Below, in pieces: positions 1 to 11,423 of a stretch of 64,000 nucleotides of DNA. The position numbers were made by a program, and so were the translations under genes. Within the stretch, counting starts at the first letter, position 1. The number at the start of each line of letters is the position of its first letter. A model generated the notes under the pieces. That model had not been told where the DNA came from. It saw only the letters and a list, made by a program, of their open reading frames with translations, and did not search any database. Origin of the DNA: Vanessa cardui (taxonomy: Eukaryota > Arthropoda > Insecta > Lepidoptera > Nymphalidae); NCBI RefSeq assembly GCF_905220365.1, contig NC_061135.1, forward strand, positions 12,987,501-13,051,500, in the 5' to 3' direction.

Positions 1-180
1 TTGTTACGCTTTCACGGTAAAATAACTGAATCGATTATGATGAAATTTGAAATGAAGTGTGCAAAAAAGGACATATGGTGCTTATTTAACCCTTCGCAGG
101 AGAATTGCTAATACGGGGGCTATTTACAAGTCATTGAAGTATTTTCGGCACAAATCGAATTTCACGTGGGTATATTAATT
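1..180 (+). repeat. Family G LINE-like 3' end, left-truncated by window edge
   Basis: The sequence reads 'gttacgctttcacgg..aataactgaatcgatt..gatgaaattt', the hallmark of a widespread lepidopteran non-LTR 3' untranslated region. The motif recurs here at about 23.05, 30.6, 43.8 and 54.4 kb. The window starts inside it, so the 5' part is unseen. It has no coding capacity. Family assignment is by the shared motif only. Confidence 0.6.
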
Positions 181-279
181 TTTAAAAGCAATTATTTACA
201 AAAACATAATTTGTTAAAATGTTTGTAATGTAAATCAAATACAGGGTACATGGAGTATACATCATCATCATCATCATCA

Positions 280-590
280 TCAGCCCGTTTTTGTCCACTG
301 CTGGACATAGGCCTCTCCCAGTGCACGCCACTGTGGTCTTTCTCCGGCTACTCGCATCCAGCTCCTGCCTGCCGCCTTGCGTATATCGTCACGCCACCGT
401 GCCTGAGGACGTCCTACACTACGTTTGTCGAGACGCGGTCTCCACTCTAGAACACGTTTTCCCCAACGGTTGTCGGTTCTACGACAAATATGACCAGCCC
501 ACTGCCACTTCAGCTTACTAATCCGGTAATCGAGGTGAATAGAAGAATTCAGCTGGGTTGGGCAGCGTTTGGGAAGAATCTTCGATCCTA
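280..590 (-). pseudogene. C-terminal end of a non-LTR retrotransposon polyprotein
   Basis: Read on the minus strand, an uninterrupted frame of about 100 codons runs from near 590 to a TGA at 282-280. It includes the stretches HLDYRISKLKWQWAGH, RWGKRVLEWRPR, VGRPQARWRDDIRKAAG and GEAYVQQWT. These are the conserved C-terminal tail of endonuclease-reverse transcriptase LINEs that are very common in moths and butterflies. The stop is followed by a short (ATG)n tail (262-281). The fragment is 5'-truncated, carries no RT catalytic motif and has no start codon, so it is a dead insertion. Its reading frame is intact, which suggests moderate age. Related fragments lie at 4,231-4,305 (an upstream segment of the polyprotein) and 58,444-58,596. 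Clade (RTE/CR1-like) is uncertain. Confidence 0.85.
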
Positions 591-960
591 CAGTGTGTAA
601 CGGACTATACTATATACATGAGAATGAATGTGATTGATTTAATACATTTTTTTTTGAAGTATGTTGTAGAGCAACTATCCGGGTTCAATATAAGTCGTCG
701 GTGAACCATATAAAGCACGTATTAAAATGTAATCAAAATTGGTCGCGTTGTTTTGGAGATATTAAAAACATGCATACATACATACATACACACATAAATA
801 CATATACGGAAACATAAAAACATACATAGAGATTACATTGCATAGTAATTGAATACATATACATGTAATAAATAAGGATGATAAAAGGAATGGCATTATA
901 ATAAACATACTTTTTTTTAATATACATTATTGTGGATAACGTTCGTGTAATAAATAATAT
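591..960. other. AT-rich spacer with CATA microsatellite
   Basis: No gene or recognisable element. A short imperfect (CATA)n run lies at about 770-800; the rest is low-complexity AT-rich sequence with short frames only. Confidence 0.5.
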
Positions 961-1350
961 GTTTCATGTATTGATTTTAACGTTAGACCGCGCCGAATGT
1001 CATACTCATCGCCAGGCATATATAGGGGCTATGATGCCCAGCGACTCGGTGCAATTTGAACGCGCGGAGCGACGCGCTCGCTGCACCGGCCGCGTGCAAT
1101 AATACAAATTATTATTACAAATGACGGTATGGCAGGCCGTCATATAAATGAATGTTCTCAATGAGACATCATATATATTATATAAAATTTAATAATGATA
1201 TCAATATGATATAAAACGGTTTGATGGTGGCCGTATTGAAAATATTTAATTGCAAATACGTATGTACGGGGCGATACATACTGATGTCAGAGGTTTACCT
1301 CAATGACTATTAATTATGGAATATACTATATTGAAGAGTTTACTCTTCTT

Positions 1351-1990
1351 GTAAAACTATGTCGATCGACGGACGCAAGTTCGTAAAGCGGTCGTTCTAA
1401 GAAATCTATAAATATTGTCAGTAAACAGATTGCATACAAGCATTGTTTTGGTACGATCACAGGTTTGCTGTGATGATTGACGAACATAAGTTCGTGTAAC
1501 AATTAAAATCTAAACTCTTCAATGTAAAACTGTGTCGATCGACGGACGCAAGTTCGTAAAGCGGTCGTTCTAAGAAATCTATAAATATTGTCAGTAAACA
1601 AGTTTGCATACAAGCATTGTTTTGGTACGATCACAGGTTTGCTGTGATGATTGACGAACATAAGTTCGTGTAACAATTAAAATCTAAACTCTTCAATGTA
1701 AAACTGTGTCGATCGACGGACGCAAGTTCGTAAAGCGGTCGTTCTAAGAAATCTATAAATATTGTCAGTAAACAGATTGCATACAAGCATTGTTTTGGTA
1801 CGATCACAGGTTTGCTGTGATGATTGACGAACATAAGTTCGTGTAACAATTAAAATCTAAACTCTTCAATGTAAAACTGTGTCGATCGACGGACGCAAGT
1901 TCGTAAAGCGGTCGTTTTAAAAACTCTATAAATATTATCAGACATATGCATAAAAGCATACTTATTGGTACGATCACAAAGACGATGATC
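1351..1990. repeat. 173-bp tandem repeat, about 3.7 copies
   Basis: Units start at 1,351, 1,524, 1,698 and 1,871 (spacing 173, 174, 173). The first three are almost identical; the fourth diverges after about 50 bases and ends near 1,990. Each complete unit holds two short hairpins: ATCACAG-gtttg-CTGTGAT (1,456-1,474 in unit 1) and ACGAAC-ataa-GTTCGT (1,480-1,495). The left edge (1,332-1,343) carries the inverse of the unit's junction phrase TAAACTCTTCAA, making a fold-back at the array boundary. No credible protein is encoded; a 72-codon minus-strand frame across units 2 and 3 is a by-product of the repetition. Confidence 0.9.
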
Positions 1991-3335
1991 TATTTGTTTT
2001 AAGATTATTATTGTTTAATAACAAAACCTTTATAATATATTTGTATTGTGCACATGCATAATGATCGCGCACCAATACTGTACTGCATATACTCTGGTGG
2101 ATTCTTGATGATTCGACGCTTGGTTTGAGGCTGTGCGGCTTGATCGCTGCATTAGTGTCCCTCGTGGCGATGTCGTCTTGAATTTGCTTCGGTGATACAG
2201 TTGCGGGGTTTGAGGTTACTGTATAACGTCTTCGGCGATACGGTAGTGTCCCCCCTTCTGTTGCCGAGGAGGCTGCCTATGTGAGATGGTTTCGGGGTTC
2301 GAGGTTACTGTATAACGATATGGTAATATCCCTCACTCTGTCTTACTGGGTTGCTAGAGTAGTGTATGTACTATGTGGTACTGAGCTATGGCTGGTTGAC
2401 GTTACGATGGCGTTGTTGATGTCTTTCATCAATCGGTAGTACCAGTATCACGACCGAATGCTGCAGGGCGTTGCGGAGGCTGTAATAAGCTGAAGTGATA
2501 CGTTCATGCAGTGACGGGCTCAAATAATGGATTTCATCCAGGCTGCAATAACTATATACACAATCATGGCGCACTAATCGTTTTATACGAGAAGTGTCGT
2601 TTGTAGCAAAATGTTCGTCCTTTTAGGGACGCCCCTTTAGTTTAGTGTTAAGAATATCATACGAGACATGAAGTAGGACACCTAATTTAGTTATAAGTCT
2701 GCATATCACATTGAAATTGATTATCACATGCAATTAATGATCTGTGCTTTGTGCTGGTTTGGGTAAACTAGTATCGGGTGTGTGCCTGTTGTAGGTTGAA
2801 GTTAAGTTTTATATCCACTTTAGGTTTAAGTAAAACGAAATATGTGAAGCGTATAATAGGTTTATAAGCTAGTTAAGGAAACGTACGGTTTAGATATAAG
2901 TCTTAGTTTTAAGTTTTAGTTATAAGAGAGTACGGCGATAACGATCACACAACTATACGGTTATGATGTATATTCATACTTTATAATCTACTACGGTAGA
3001 AAATATAACAAATTGTGTTATATTCACTCGTATGATTCCTACGCGGTAATCTATGAGTTTCATCGAATTTTATTCCACTATGTTTGGAATTATTACGTAT
3101 TATATATATACGATATAACAACACTCTGCGTTAGTGGATATTTGAACGAAATACGTATTCCTTACATTAGGCCGCCTGACAGTGCGCTTGAACTGGTATG
3201 AGAGACAGTGATTTGATGCTGTGATAATCCAGGGTTGAACCCATGGCTACAGTTTTCCTCAGCGATAACTGGTTTACTATTTATGAGACTTTGATCCTCA
3301 CATTGATTATTATTTTTGTGGCATTGGCTACTCTT

Positions 3336-3750
3336 TATACACCTCAGTTACGACTGTGAAAACTACCGAACCACGGTTTAGTTTATAAGTAAGACTATGA
3401 GTCTTCTATACACCTCAGCTACGGCTGTGATATCTGCTGGACTACGGTCTAGTTTATTAATAAGACAATAATATTTTATACACCGCAGTTATGACTGTGA
3501 AAACTACCGAACCACGGTTTAGTTTATTAGTAAGACTATGAGTCTCCTATACACCTCAGCTACGGCTATGATATCTGCTGGACTACGGTCTAGTTTATTA
3601 ATAAGACAATAATATTTTATACACCGCAGTTACGACTGTGCAAACTACCGAACCACGGTTTAGTTTATTAGTAAGACTATGAGTCTTCTATACACCTCAG
3701 CTACGTCTATGATACCTGTTGGACTTTAGTTCCACTTTATACGTATATTA
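3336..3750. repeat. Alternating 71/70-bp tandem array (three 141-bp dimers)
   Basis: Two related monomers alternate. Type A starts at 3,336, 3,477 and 3,618 and contains 'aaactaccgaaccacggtt'; type B starts at 3,407, 3,548 and 3,689 and contains 'tgctggactacggtctag'. Both start with 'tatacacc(t/g)cag' and share 'tagtttat', so the array arose by monomer duplication, divergence and then amplification as a dimer. The third B monomer decays after about 3,725. Such higher-order structure is typical of satellite DNA or of repeat-bearing LTRs. Confidence 0.9.
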
Positions 3751-3860
3751 TTTTACAAAGTGTGTGCGCACTATAAAAGTGCACGTCCCATGTTCGAGGA
3801 AGGTTCGCCGATCAATGGTTGGAATCTACTGTTGATGGCGGGCGCGGGGCCAATTCAACC

Positions 3861-4230
3861 TCCCCCCCACTTTTATATTTTTCAAAATTAGTTAAATATA
3901 AAATGATGGGTTGGAGCGACATCCTTCAGCTACTCGTAAGAGGTGCTAAAGGAAATGGGACCGGAATCTCATACATCTGATTATTTATTATTTTTTTTAA
4001 TTAAACAAATTATTATTATAACACGTATTTAAATGATTAACCTAGTTTTATTTGACTCCACTATAGTCGATTGAGCATGTGATCTCTGACGCTCTAAAAG
4101 AACACGGTTATTACGCATACATAACGTATATTGGGTCCAAACCATCTAGACGAAATCACGAGCCAAAACGCAATTTAAAATAAAAACGTAAAATTATATA
4201 TTAATACTTTAGGTAGGGATTAGTTACAAG
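3861..4230. other. AT-rich spacer
   Basis: A C-run near 3,860 borders the repeat-rich block. The remainder is AT-rich with no frame, repeat or hairpin that I can support. Confidence 0.4.
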
Positions 4231-4305
4231 TGCCTTAAGACGAAAGTCTTCAATCAGTGCGTTCTACCCGTCATGACATACGGAGCCGAAACGTGGACAC
4301 TCACG
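4231..4305 (+). pseudogene. LINE reverse transcriptase fragment (after the RT core)
   Basis: Frame from 4,231 reads CLKTKVFNQCVLPVMTYGAE then TWTLT, the well-conserved stretch just after the RT core in lepidopteran endonuclease-RT LINEs. It stops abruptly at 4,305, where an unrelated sequence begins ('acatggagtatac'). It is the same general LINE type as 280-590 but an upstream part of the protein. It is too short to be functional. Confidence 0.8.
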
Positions 4306-4381
4306 ACATGGAGTATACGGCAATATGTATGTATAATTCAATATAACTGACGTCAAAATCGCTTTGCTCAATATTGAATGC

Positions 4382-4585
4382 CTACAACAACAACAACATC
4401 AGCCTGTGAATTTCCCACTGCTGGGATAAGGCCTCCTCTCGCTTTGAGGAGAAGGCTCGGTGGAACATATTCCACCATGCTGTTCCAATGCGCAGAATTT
4501 CTTTTTAATTGTACCCCCGATCATCGGTTAAGAAGAGGCACGCGTTCTAACAGCTGGGCTATCTCGGCTTCGACTGTTAAATGCT
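4382..4585 (-). repeat. SINE A copy, internally deleted
   Basis: On the minus strand it has the SINE A head (remnant of 'gagatagcccagctgttagaacgcg') and the 3' body ending in 'cccactgctgggataaggcc', read here on the plus strand. About 100 bp of the middle is missing compared with 31,638-31,949. The 69-codon frame over it is not a gene. Confidence 0.8.
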
Positions 4586-4589
4586 AAGC

Positions 4590-5210
4590 TTTTTATATCT
4601 CACGGAATTCGATTGAACCGTCAATCACCATCCATGTAAACTATAATTACGAATTAATAGATAATTACGAGTTCAAGGCAAGTCAGTTAGTGTTTATTAT
4701 TTATTAACCTAGCACGGTGATGAAGTAAAAACTAACAACTTTATGTGTCAGATGAAAATTTGGCACAAATATATACAACAGCCTTAGACTTTACTTCACT
4801 TGGAACTAGCCAATCTAGGTAGGTATCTATTCCTACAACCAAAAAGCGATGCTTAGTAACATCGGTTTGAAGTGTGAGTGAGCCAGTACACAAGGACCTA
4901 AATAAATAAAAAAATAAAACATAATTCTATAAAATCTTAATCCAACCCGTGTGTCCTCAGTACGATAGCTTAATATAGTTATTTGGACATGTTTATCCCA
5001 ATAATAGTGACCGACATCAAAAGTAACTTGGAGTCGAATGAGTAATTAAATTTAGGCCTGACGCCAAAGGGCGAAAGTTTAATTAATATGGCTATATTCA
5101 GTTCGGTTTAATCACTGAAGTGTATAATAAAATTTAGAAATTCAGTCTAATATACATCGATTACACCCACGTTTCAATTGACCTTATAAAGTTTTATGAA
5201 TCTTATAATT
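4590..5210. other. Unassigned AT-rich sequence
   Basis: No gene, repeat copy or structure recognised apart from an A-rich run near 4,905-4,920. Confidence 0.4.
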
Positions 5211-5212
5211 AT

Positions 5213-5740
5213 ACTAGCGACCCGCCCCGACTACGCACGGATGCAATGCTGATACTAAATATATTAGAGAATTTGTTTATTTACGACATTAAAAACTTCT
5301 AATATTATGAGTATTTCTTTACTACATTTTCCATGTATTATATACAAAAACTTGCCTCTCGAATTAAAGTCCTCGATGGTATATGTCAAAGATATCTACA
5401 TATACTATCACGGATTTTTTGTAGACATTTATGTGGTGTACAATAATTCTGTAGTACATTTTTTTTATCTATCTAGTAGGGTTCAGCCAACTTTTACAAT
5501 ATAAGCGCAAAAAAATGAAAAAAATTACGACATCACATTAGAAACTTTAAAAAATATCAGTGTTACTTAACTATATTGTCCATGTATTGTCCTTCCAATT
5601 GAATCACTCTATCTATTGAAAAAACCGCATCAAAATCCGTTGTGTAATTTTAAAGATCTAAGCACACATAGGGAGAGACAGCGGTAAGCGACTTTGTTTT
5701 AATCTATATCTAATATAATAGAGAATATAAAAAAATACGT
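5213..5740 (+). repeat. Family F dispersed repeat, longer copy
   Basis: The section at about 5,545-5,690 ('ccgcatcaaaatccgttg..agttttaaagat..aagca') is matched by 6,700-6,845. The leading 'tatactagcgacccgccccg' resembles the start of LINE-derived 3' UTRs common in Lepidoptera. No coding capacity is seen. The second copy is separated from this one by family E and B insertions. Confidence 0.55.
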
Positions 5741-6002
5741 CAAAAAAATGACGTCACTGTAAACCAATATGGTGGAGGGCGGTTCTAGTTCTTACCAATC
5801 TATAATTACGAGATCATGAATGCGATTTTATTTACTAAAAATAAGAAAAAAACTACTTTACTAAAATTTTCACTGTTAATTTTTAACGTCATTTCACACA
5901 ATTTACGTGTCAATTTTTTTTAATTTTGGTATACCCATTAATACATTTACTAAGGTTTGAAATTAGTCTGGTACATTATTAATTCATCGTAGTTTAATTT
6001 CA

Positions 6003-6240
6003 GACAAGCTGTGCCCGCGACCTAGCACGTTTGAATTTAACAAAAAAAAATACGATTGTAGCCTAAGTTACTCCGTATTATATCAGTAATCTGCCAGTGA
6101 AAGTCCCGTCAAATCGGTCCAGCCGTTCCAGAGATTAGCCGCAACAAACAGACAGACAGACTGACAAATATTATAAAAAATGTTAGTTCGGTATATGTAC
6201 TGTGTATACATACATACATATGTATTGAGTAAAAAAGAGC
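6003..6240 (+). repeat. Family E LINE-like 3' region
   Basis: It starts with 'agctgtgcccgcgacc', contains 'tcggtccagccgttccagag' and then 'aacaaacagacagacagac', and ends in 'ttcggtatatgtact'. The same order of motifs occurs at 38,936-39,180 and, internally deleted, at 58,708-58,870. It is a non-coding end of a non-LTR element; clade not assignable. Confidence 0.65.
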
Positions 6241-6486
6241 TATTTTAATATTACAAACCTATTCTCTTATATCTATAGAGGTTAAATTAAATTCTATAAA
6301 CATTTGCGTTTAATGTGTTTGTTTTCAATGTTTTCGTAAATCATTTGATAAAACATCGTCTTGTTGCAACACAATCGAGTAAACTCAGAGTGTTCGAAAC
6401 GTTGATTAAATCTAGTTTTATTAATCTGCACTTTCATTCGTCGATTTTTACTTCATTCGCTTACATACATTATACTTAGTGCTAGT

Positions 6487-6690
6487 GCTTTGTGTAAGCC
6501 CGCCTGGGTTGGTACCACCCACTCATCAGATATTCTACGGCTAAACAACAGTGAGCCAGTGTAACTACAGGCACAAGGGATCTAGTATCTTAGTTCCCAA
6601 GGTTGGTGGCGCAGTGACGATGCAAGGAATAGTTAATATTTCTTACAGCGTCATTGTCTGTGAGTGATGCTGACCACTTACCATATTAAA
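6487..6690 (+). repeat. Family B copy, internally deleted
   Basis: It shows the family B signature 'ggtaccacccactcatcag', then 'taactacaggcacaaggga', 'cccaaggttggtggcgca' and 'ttcttacagcgtcattgtct'. The segment between 'aaacaacagt' and 'gagccagtgt' is missing. It lacks the terminal A-rich tail and runs into family F sequence at about 6,690. Confidence 0.85.
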
Positions 6691-6699
6691 AACTTAAAA

Positions 6700-6845
6700 T
6701 ACAATCAGTGTTTCTTTACTATATTGGCTATGTATTTTAAACAAAAACCCTCCTATCGAATCACACTATCTATTAAAAAAACCGCATCAAAATCCGTTGC
6801 ATAGTTTTAAAGAATTAAGCATACGTAGGGTAGTGATATTCCAAA
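6700..6845 (+). repeat. Family F dispersed repeat, short copy
   Basis: Direct-orientation match to about 5,545-5,690, including 'accgcatcaaaatccgttg' and 'agttttaaag'. It begins immediately after the family B copy, so B probably inserted into or beside an older F repeat. Confidence 0.6.
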
Positions 6846-8640
6846 ATTATTCCTTTAGTTGTAATTATTTTGAAGACTATTCAAAATATATGTTTGTATG
6901 ATAAATTACATAAAAAAGCGGTCTTAGCATTAAAGTAGTGATATCCAAACAACCCAACAGGAAGATACTTACAACATATTGATACATGCTAGACACTAAT
7001 AACATAATAAAAAAGTATATACTTGATACAAACATTATACTAAGCAAAAGGGTCCAAATCATTATTTAAGGAATGACGTCTACGGAAAGTGAGATTCAAC
7101 CGAAAAGAACCGTAAGAACGAAAGTATTATTTTCCTCTAATTAAATGACAAGTATACATTTAAGGAACATGACTAGACTATTCTTAGTCCATGGGTGGGG
7201 GTAATCACTTTCCTTCAGGTCGCCTCCTGCTCGTTTGCATATACCATAAAAATAAAATTAAGAAGAAAGTTGCTTTTAAGAAACGCTCTCTCTTTTCATA
7301 ACCAAGTATCGGAATGAAAAAACCGCCTATGAAAACTAATACTACAGATCTAGAAACGCGGTAGCGTGTCAAAGCCAAGAAATAGTAACAGTACTGGCGA
7401 GCAGTACCGTGTGTAATATTACACGAACCATTTGGAGCCACTTTTGGCCCTCTCATAACTCAAAAACTATTTGACATAAACATGTCAAATATTCAGGCTC
7501 GTGGCTATCGTATATGAGATCTTAATTATCTTAAGTTATGGAAATAAATGATGTTTTATGTAGTTATAAATATATTCAGGACTTACCATTGTACTTGGCA
7601 CCCATTTAGATCTCACTTCTTTTGTCGTTGCAGTCAATAACGAAGGCTTATATCTTAATATTATACTTGGCTCTCATTTTACATTTACGTTTTTGATGGG
7701 ATTTGTTTTACGAGACAGATAATGCCTTAAAATCGCAATGTTGCAGATTAATTAAACGTAATCATAAAAAAAAACAATGCTATAATTGCAATTGTATATT
7801 TCCATCAAATATTTTATTCCTCGTATTTGTTCGTGTATTCCCCATTGAATTACAGAATATTGTTTTTGTGTTTAGGAAAATACTATATATAACTTTTTAA
7901 ATAGAGGGATGTCAAGCAAAATAGGGATTAGGAGTGACACAAAAATGAATGTCGCCTTACTAATTGTTTTGAGACCAAGGGACGCGGTCACTGCTGGAGC
8001 GAGAAATTGTATTAGGCTGCTATAACGACCCCAGGCTGAAAATTAAAGCATAGATGGGAACTCACTTTGTAAATTAGACTCTATTACTTAGAGCATTGTG
8101 TGCATTTTTGTTTGGTCCAGTGGAGCTTGTGAATTAGTGCAAAAACAGGCGCTAGTTAAAAGCCTCGTCACTAATTGTGTTATAGCTATGTTTATTTTAT
8201 TGAATACATTTTTATTACTATCTATAAAAAAAAAACTATAATTTGACGTATTTGTTATTGTTATTATGTAACATTATATTCTGAATCAACAGACAATTAA
8301 ACTCAAGATCCTAAAAATATATTTGATTATATTATATTTTAGCTGCATTTTGTTATTGAACGTCGATAAAGCAATGATGGACGATGTCGTTTTTCAACTT
8401 TTTACAAGACAAAGAGCAGTCGGGCACTTGATAGCAAGTAGTCACTACAACTCACAGGCATAGGTACAGTAAAAATTATTAAGCGTTTTTGAAGCCATCA
8501 ATGCGTTACCTTAAATCAAAGGTGTTATGCGAAATTATAATATTTAATATAACAAAAAAGAAAAAATGAGTAAAACCGACATGTACCTGACGTTCATGGC
8601 TTCAATTACTCAAACATGGATTACTGGCAGATAACATGGC
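6846..8640. other. Mostly unassigned AT-rich sequence
   Basis: A minus-strand end of family H (cctcctgctcgtttgc, about 7,208-7,250) is the only element fragment I recognise. Small frames at 6,877-7,062(-), 7,205-7,456(-) and 7,703-7,900(+) have no family signature and are probably chance. Confidence 0.4.
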
Positions 8641-9020
8641 GCGATGTTCCCTAGGGATGCAGATTTTTTTGTAAAGTGCGTCGCAATTTTCGTCTTTGAT
8701 AATAATAAGGCTGCGTTATTGGTCTTGCGGTTAGGTTATATCCGCAGGGAATAGCTGTGGAGGTAGCCTCTTTCTGTGAGATTGTTATGGTCCAGTAGGA
8801 GTTGAAGCGGGAACGGGAAAGGGCCGAACCCACTCAGAGACGGTGAGGGCGTAGTCTCTGGCGTCTGTGCTGTCGGAGAAAAAATAAAACCAATTTCGAG
8901 ATCTTGGGTTTTCCGTCAAGAGATTTTCTATTAGCCTTGATCGCAGAAGTCGGCATGGTTCATACTCCCTTGTCTCAGAAAACATGAAAATTCTTTGATC
9001 CTGAAATTTATACGACATTG
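8640..9020 (-). other. GC-richer segment with two overlapping minus-strand frames
   Basis: Minus-strand frames of 77 codons (9,018-8,785) and 60 codons (8,833-8,651) overlap within a segment that is less AT-rich than its neighbours. I recognise no motif in either. The segment may be an eroded exon or an internal piece of a retrotransposon; nothing decides between these. No splice or promoter signal supports a gene. Confidence 0.25.
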
Positions 9021-9863
9021 TCTGATTACATCATATTCTAATTATAAATGACGACAAATATAGAGAGCTCCTATGTCAGAACACTTTGCTATACTTAGTT
9101 GCAAATGGCCGCTTTAATTAGAATCTAGAAGCAGGGCATCACTTAATAATTAAAAATAGTTAATGGGTATACTAAGTCGCAATGTAAGTTTTAATACTTT
9201 ATAGAATATTTTAAATTACAGTCAAAGTACGGCTCGTGATTTTCTTTTGTTTTCTAGAGTGGCCCTCTTGTGCTCCGCTCTCGCATAGCGCTTTACGCTT
9301 CCGTGGGTTCCATTTTTAAGCATTTAAAAATATCGACGTACATCCCCACATATTTTACTTTGTGTGAGACCATCAGCTGAACAAACTAGCTAATCATCAA
9401 ATATTCAACTGCCAAACAGTAAGACTTAGTATTTTTGTGTTCCGGTTAAAATAACAGCACAAGGAAGAAATTAATGTTTGTTCCAGCACCAATGTTAAAG
9501 GGCTCAATTGGTGATCGCACCCAATAACAAAGAAAAAAAGTGCCATAAAACTCTTGGGCATAACAAATATTACCTAAAATATTGGCAAAATATAACGCCT
9601 GATATTAGCTAAAGGCTGAGCTTCTAAATTAACACGCCGACAAATATAATTCATATGCGACATCAATTTACCTATCTTATTAATACAGTTGAGAATACCA
9701 ATGATGGGCCATTGTCACCATGTTAGTTCTCTACTTCAATGTTATTCTGAGTGAATTCGGCATCAGTGGCCAATCTCTAGACTTACACGGGAAATATTAT
9801 AGTACACACGTGCTTGATGATTTAAGCTATAAAGAAAGAAGACTATATTTTTACATGACAAAC

Positions 9864-9871
9864 ACACACGC

Positions 9872-9902
<31 letters not shown>
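9864..9902. repeat. (CA)n microsatellite
   Basis: A run of CA dinucleotides with a short interruption (gctta) near 9,870. It extends a chance 61-codon frame into a His-Thr tail. Confidence 0.95.
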
Positions 9903-9904
<2 letters not shown>

Positions 9905-10284
9905 ATATAGAAAGATCCTTACCACATTATTTCGACACAATTTTGTACTCTCTTATATTTTCTTTAAAAAATTTAGACATGAGAGACATGAAGAGTGGAG
10001 TTCATAATAAGAGTGGGAAATCGCTAACCCTTAAGATACAGGGTTTCTTAGTTTACGGGACTCTTTGATGTATGTATCATAATAAATATTTGTATTTGTA
10101 CGTGTATGTGCAAACATAGGTATTCTCTCCTTTACATAAAAATCACGAAGGAACGGCAACTCCAACACGACTGAAAGGAGTTCATATACAAAACTAAGAA
10201 GGAAATCGGTTTCCTTTTGTAGACAATGGCGTTCACAGACTTCTAACTTCTAGACTTCGAGCTATTGAGAAAAGTTTTATTTGC

Positions 10285-10355
10285 CTAACCAAGGGTTTGA
10301 ACTCATGACTTTGGAATCTGTCACCTTATGTTTAGCCACTAGACCAACAAAGCAG
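10285..10355 (-). repeat. tRNA-like SINE head, decayed
   Basis: The minus strand reads 'ggtctagtggctaaacataa' and then 'gagttcaaaccc', which resemble pol III A and B boxes at about the right spacing. No acceptor stem or CCA is visible and no body follows, so it is a relic of a tRNA-derived SINE and not a tRNA gene. Confidence 0.5.
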
Positions 10356-10926
10356 TCAATATAATGTATTTAATTATTAATTTATAATTCTTCAACTAAA
10401 ATATAAACACTCATTACATATTAAACGTAAAAATGACGTATGTGTGTACGTATCTATATATGTATATATTTGTATGTACGTATAAATTACAAAACCCTCC
10501 AAATCAATGAAGACGTGTCATGATTCGTTCGTTATGAAACGTTCCACGACTGAAGATAAATGAAAAGTTCGAATAAAACCATCTACGTACTAGTTTCTTG
10601 AGCAAATAATCCCCTCATAATAAAATCGTCGATCCAAATAATAACTCAACGTTAGACAAACACCAGTAAGCATGGCGGGTCCAAATGAATTTTCGAACTT
10701 CCTTTTATTTTTCCAAAGGCTTTAGTTTTATTGTTTTTGCTTGGAATCGAGCCAAATGGTTTTACTATTCCTTAGATTGATGTCTTAATACGAAAAAACT
10801 TAGTGACAGATGTTAATGTTGGTGTAATAGCTGAAAAATGAGGTCCATCGTCTTAATATTGCTTTTCGACACAGATAACTTGGTTAGTTCAAATATTTAA
10901 ATACATACAAAATAAAAATATCAATA
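10356..10926. other. Unassigned AT-rich sequence
   Basis: It contains a weak alternating TATATG/TACGTA stretch (10,435-10,485) and no element or gene that I can support. Confidence 0.4.
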
Positions 10927-11236
10927 TCTGCCAGTAAATTTCCCACTGCTGGGATAAGGCCTCCTCTCCCTTGGAGGAGAATGTTTGGAACATATTCCAC
11001 CACGCTGTTCCAATGCGGGTTGGTGGAATACACATGTAGCAGGATTTCTATGAAATTAAACACATGCAGGTTTCCTCACGGTGTTTTCCTTCACCGCTGA
11101 GTACTAGTAAATTATAAACACTAATTAAGCACGTGAGAACAAATGAAACACATGAGAATTCAGTGGTTGTTGCCTGGAATTGAACCCGCAATCATCGGTT
11201 AAAATGCGCGCGTTCGAACCACTGGGCCATCTCGGT
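10927..11236 (-). repeat. SINE A copy, near full length
   Basis: It runs on the minus strand from the tRNA-like head (B box 'gggttcaattcc', eroded) through the body 'aggaaacctgcatgtgtt' to 'cccagcagtgggaaatttac'. It has point changes but no large deletion. It is flanked by AT-rich DNA with no certain target duplication. Confidence 0.9.
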
Positions 11237-11423
11237 TTAATCAACCTTTTATTAACGGTAATTATTAATAAAACATATTTGGAATTGTATTTTCATAAAT
11301 GCATTGATATCGTCATTCGAATATCTGCTTAACGCGATGTCGCGGGTTTAAATGCAATCAAAAATAACGATTTTCATGAATTAAATTTGTCTTTACAATT
11401 TTGTCCTGAATAAGGAGACTTAT

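Larger units (their letters stand above)
965..3860. repeat. Composite repeat-rich block, possibly LTR- or satellite-derived
   Basis: This block differs from its surroundings in having GC-rich islands (985-1105, 2090-2300, 3780-3870), two tandem arrays (listed separately) and an internal duplicated phrase, 'cggggtt(t/c)gaggttactg', near 2,203 and 2,293. TATA-like motifs precede GC-rich DNA at about 1,017 (CATATATAGG) and 3,771 (CTATAAAAG). A sequence starting TGGCGGGCGCGG at about 3,835 could be a primer-binding site next to an LTR end, but I found no matching second LTR. There is no coding frame above 75 codons. It may be an unusual long LTR, a non-autonomous element or a small satellite cluster; these cannot be separated by eye. 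Confidence 0.4.

Noticed and set aside
1351..1990. CRISPR-like array
   Set aside because: The units are contiguous 173-bp repeats without unique spacers, in a eukaryotic context.
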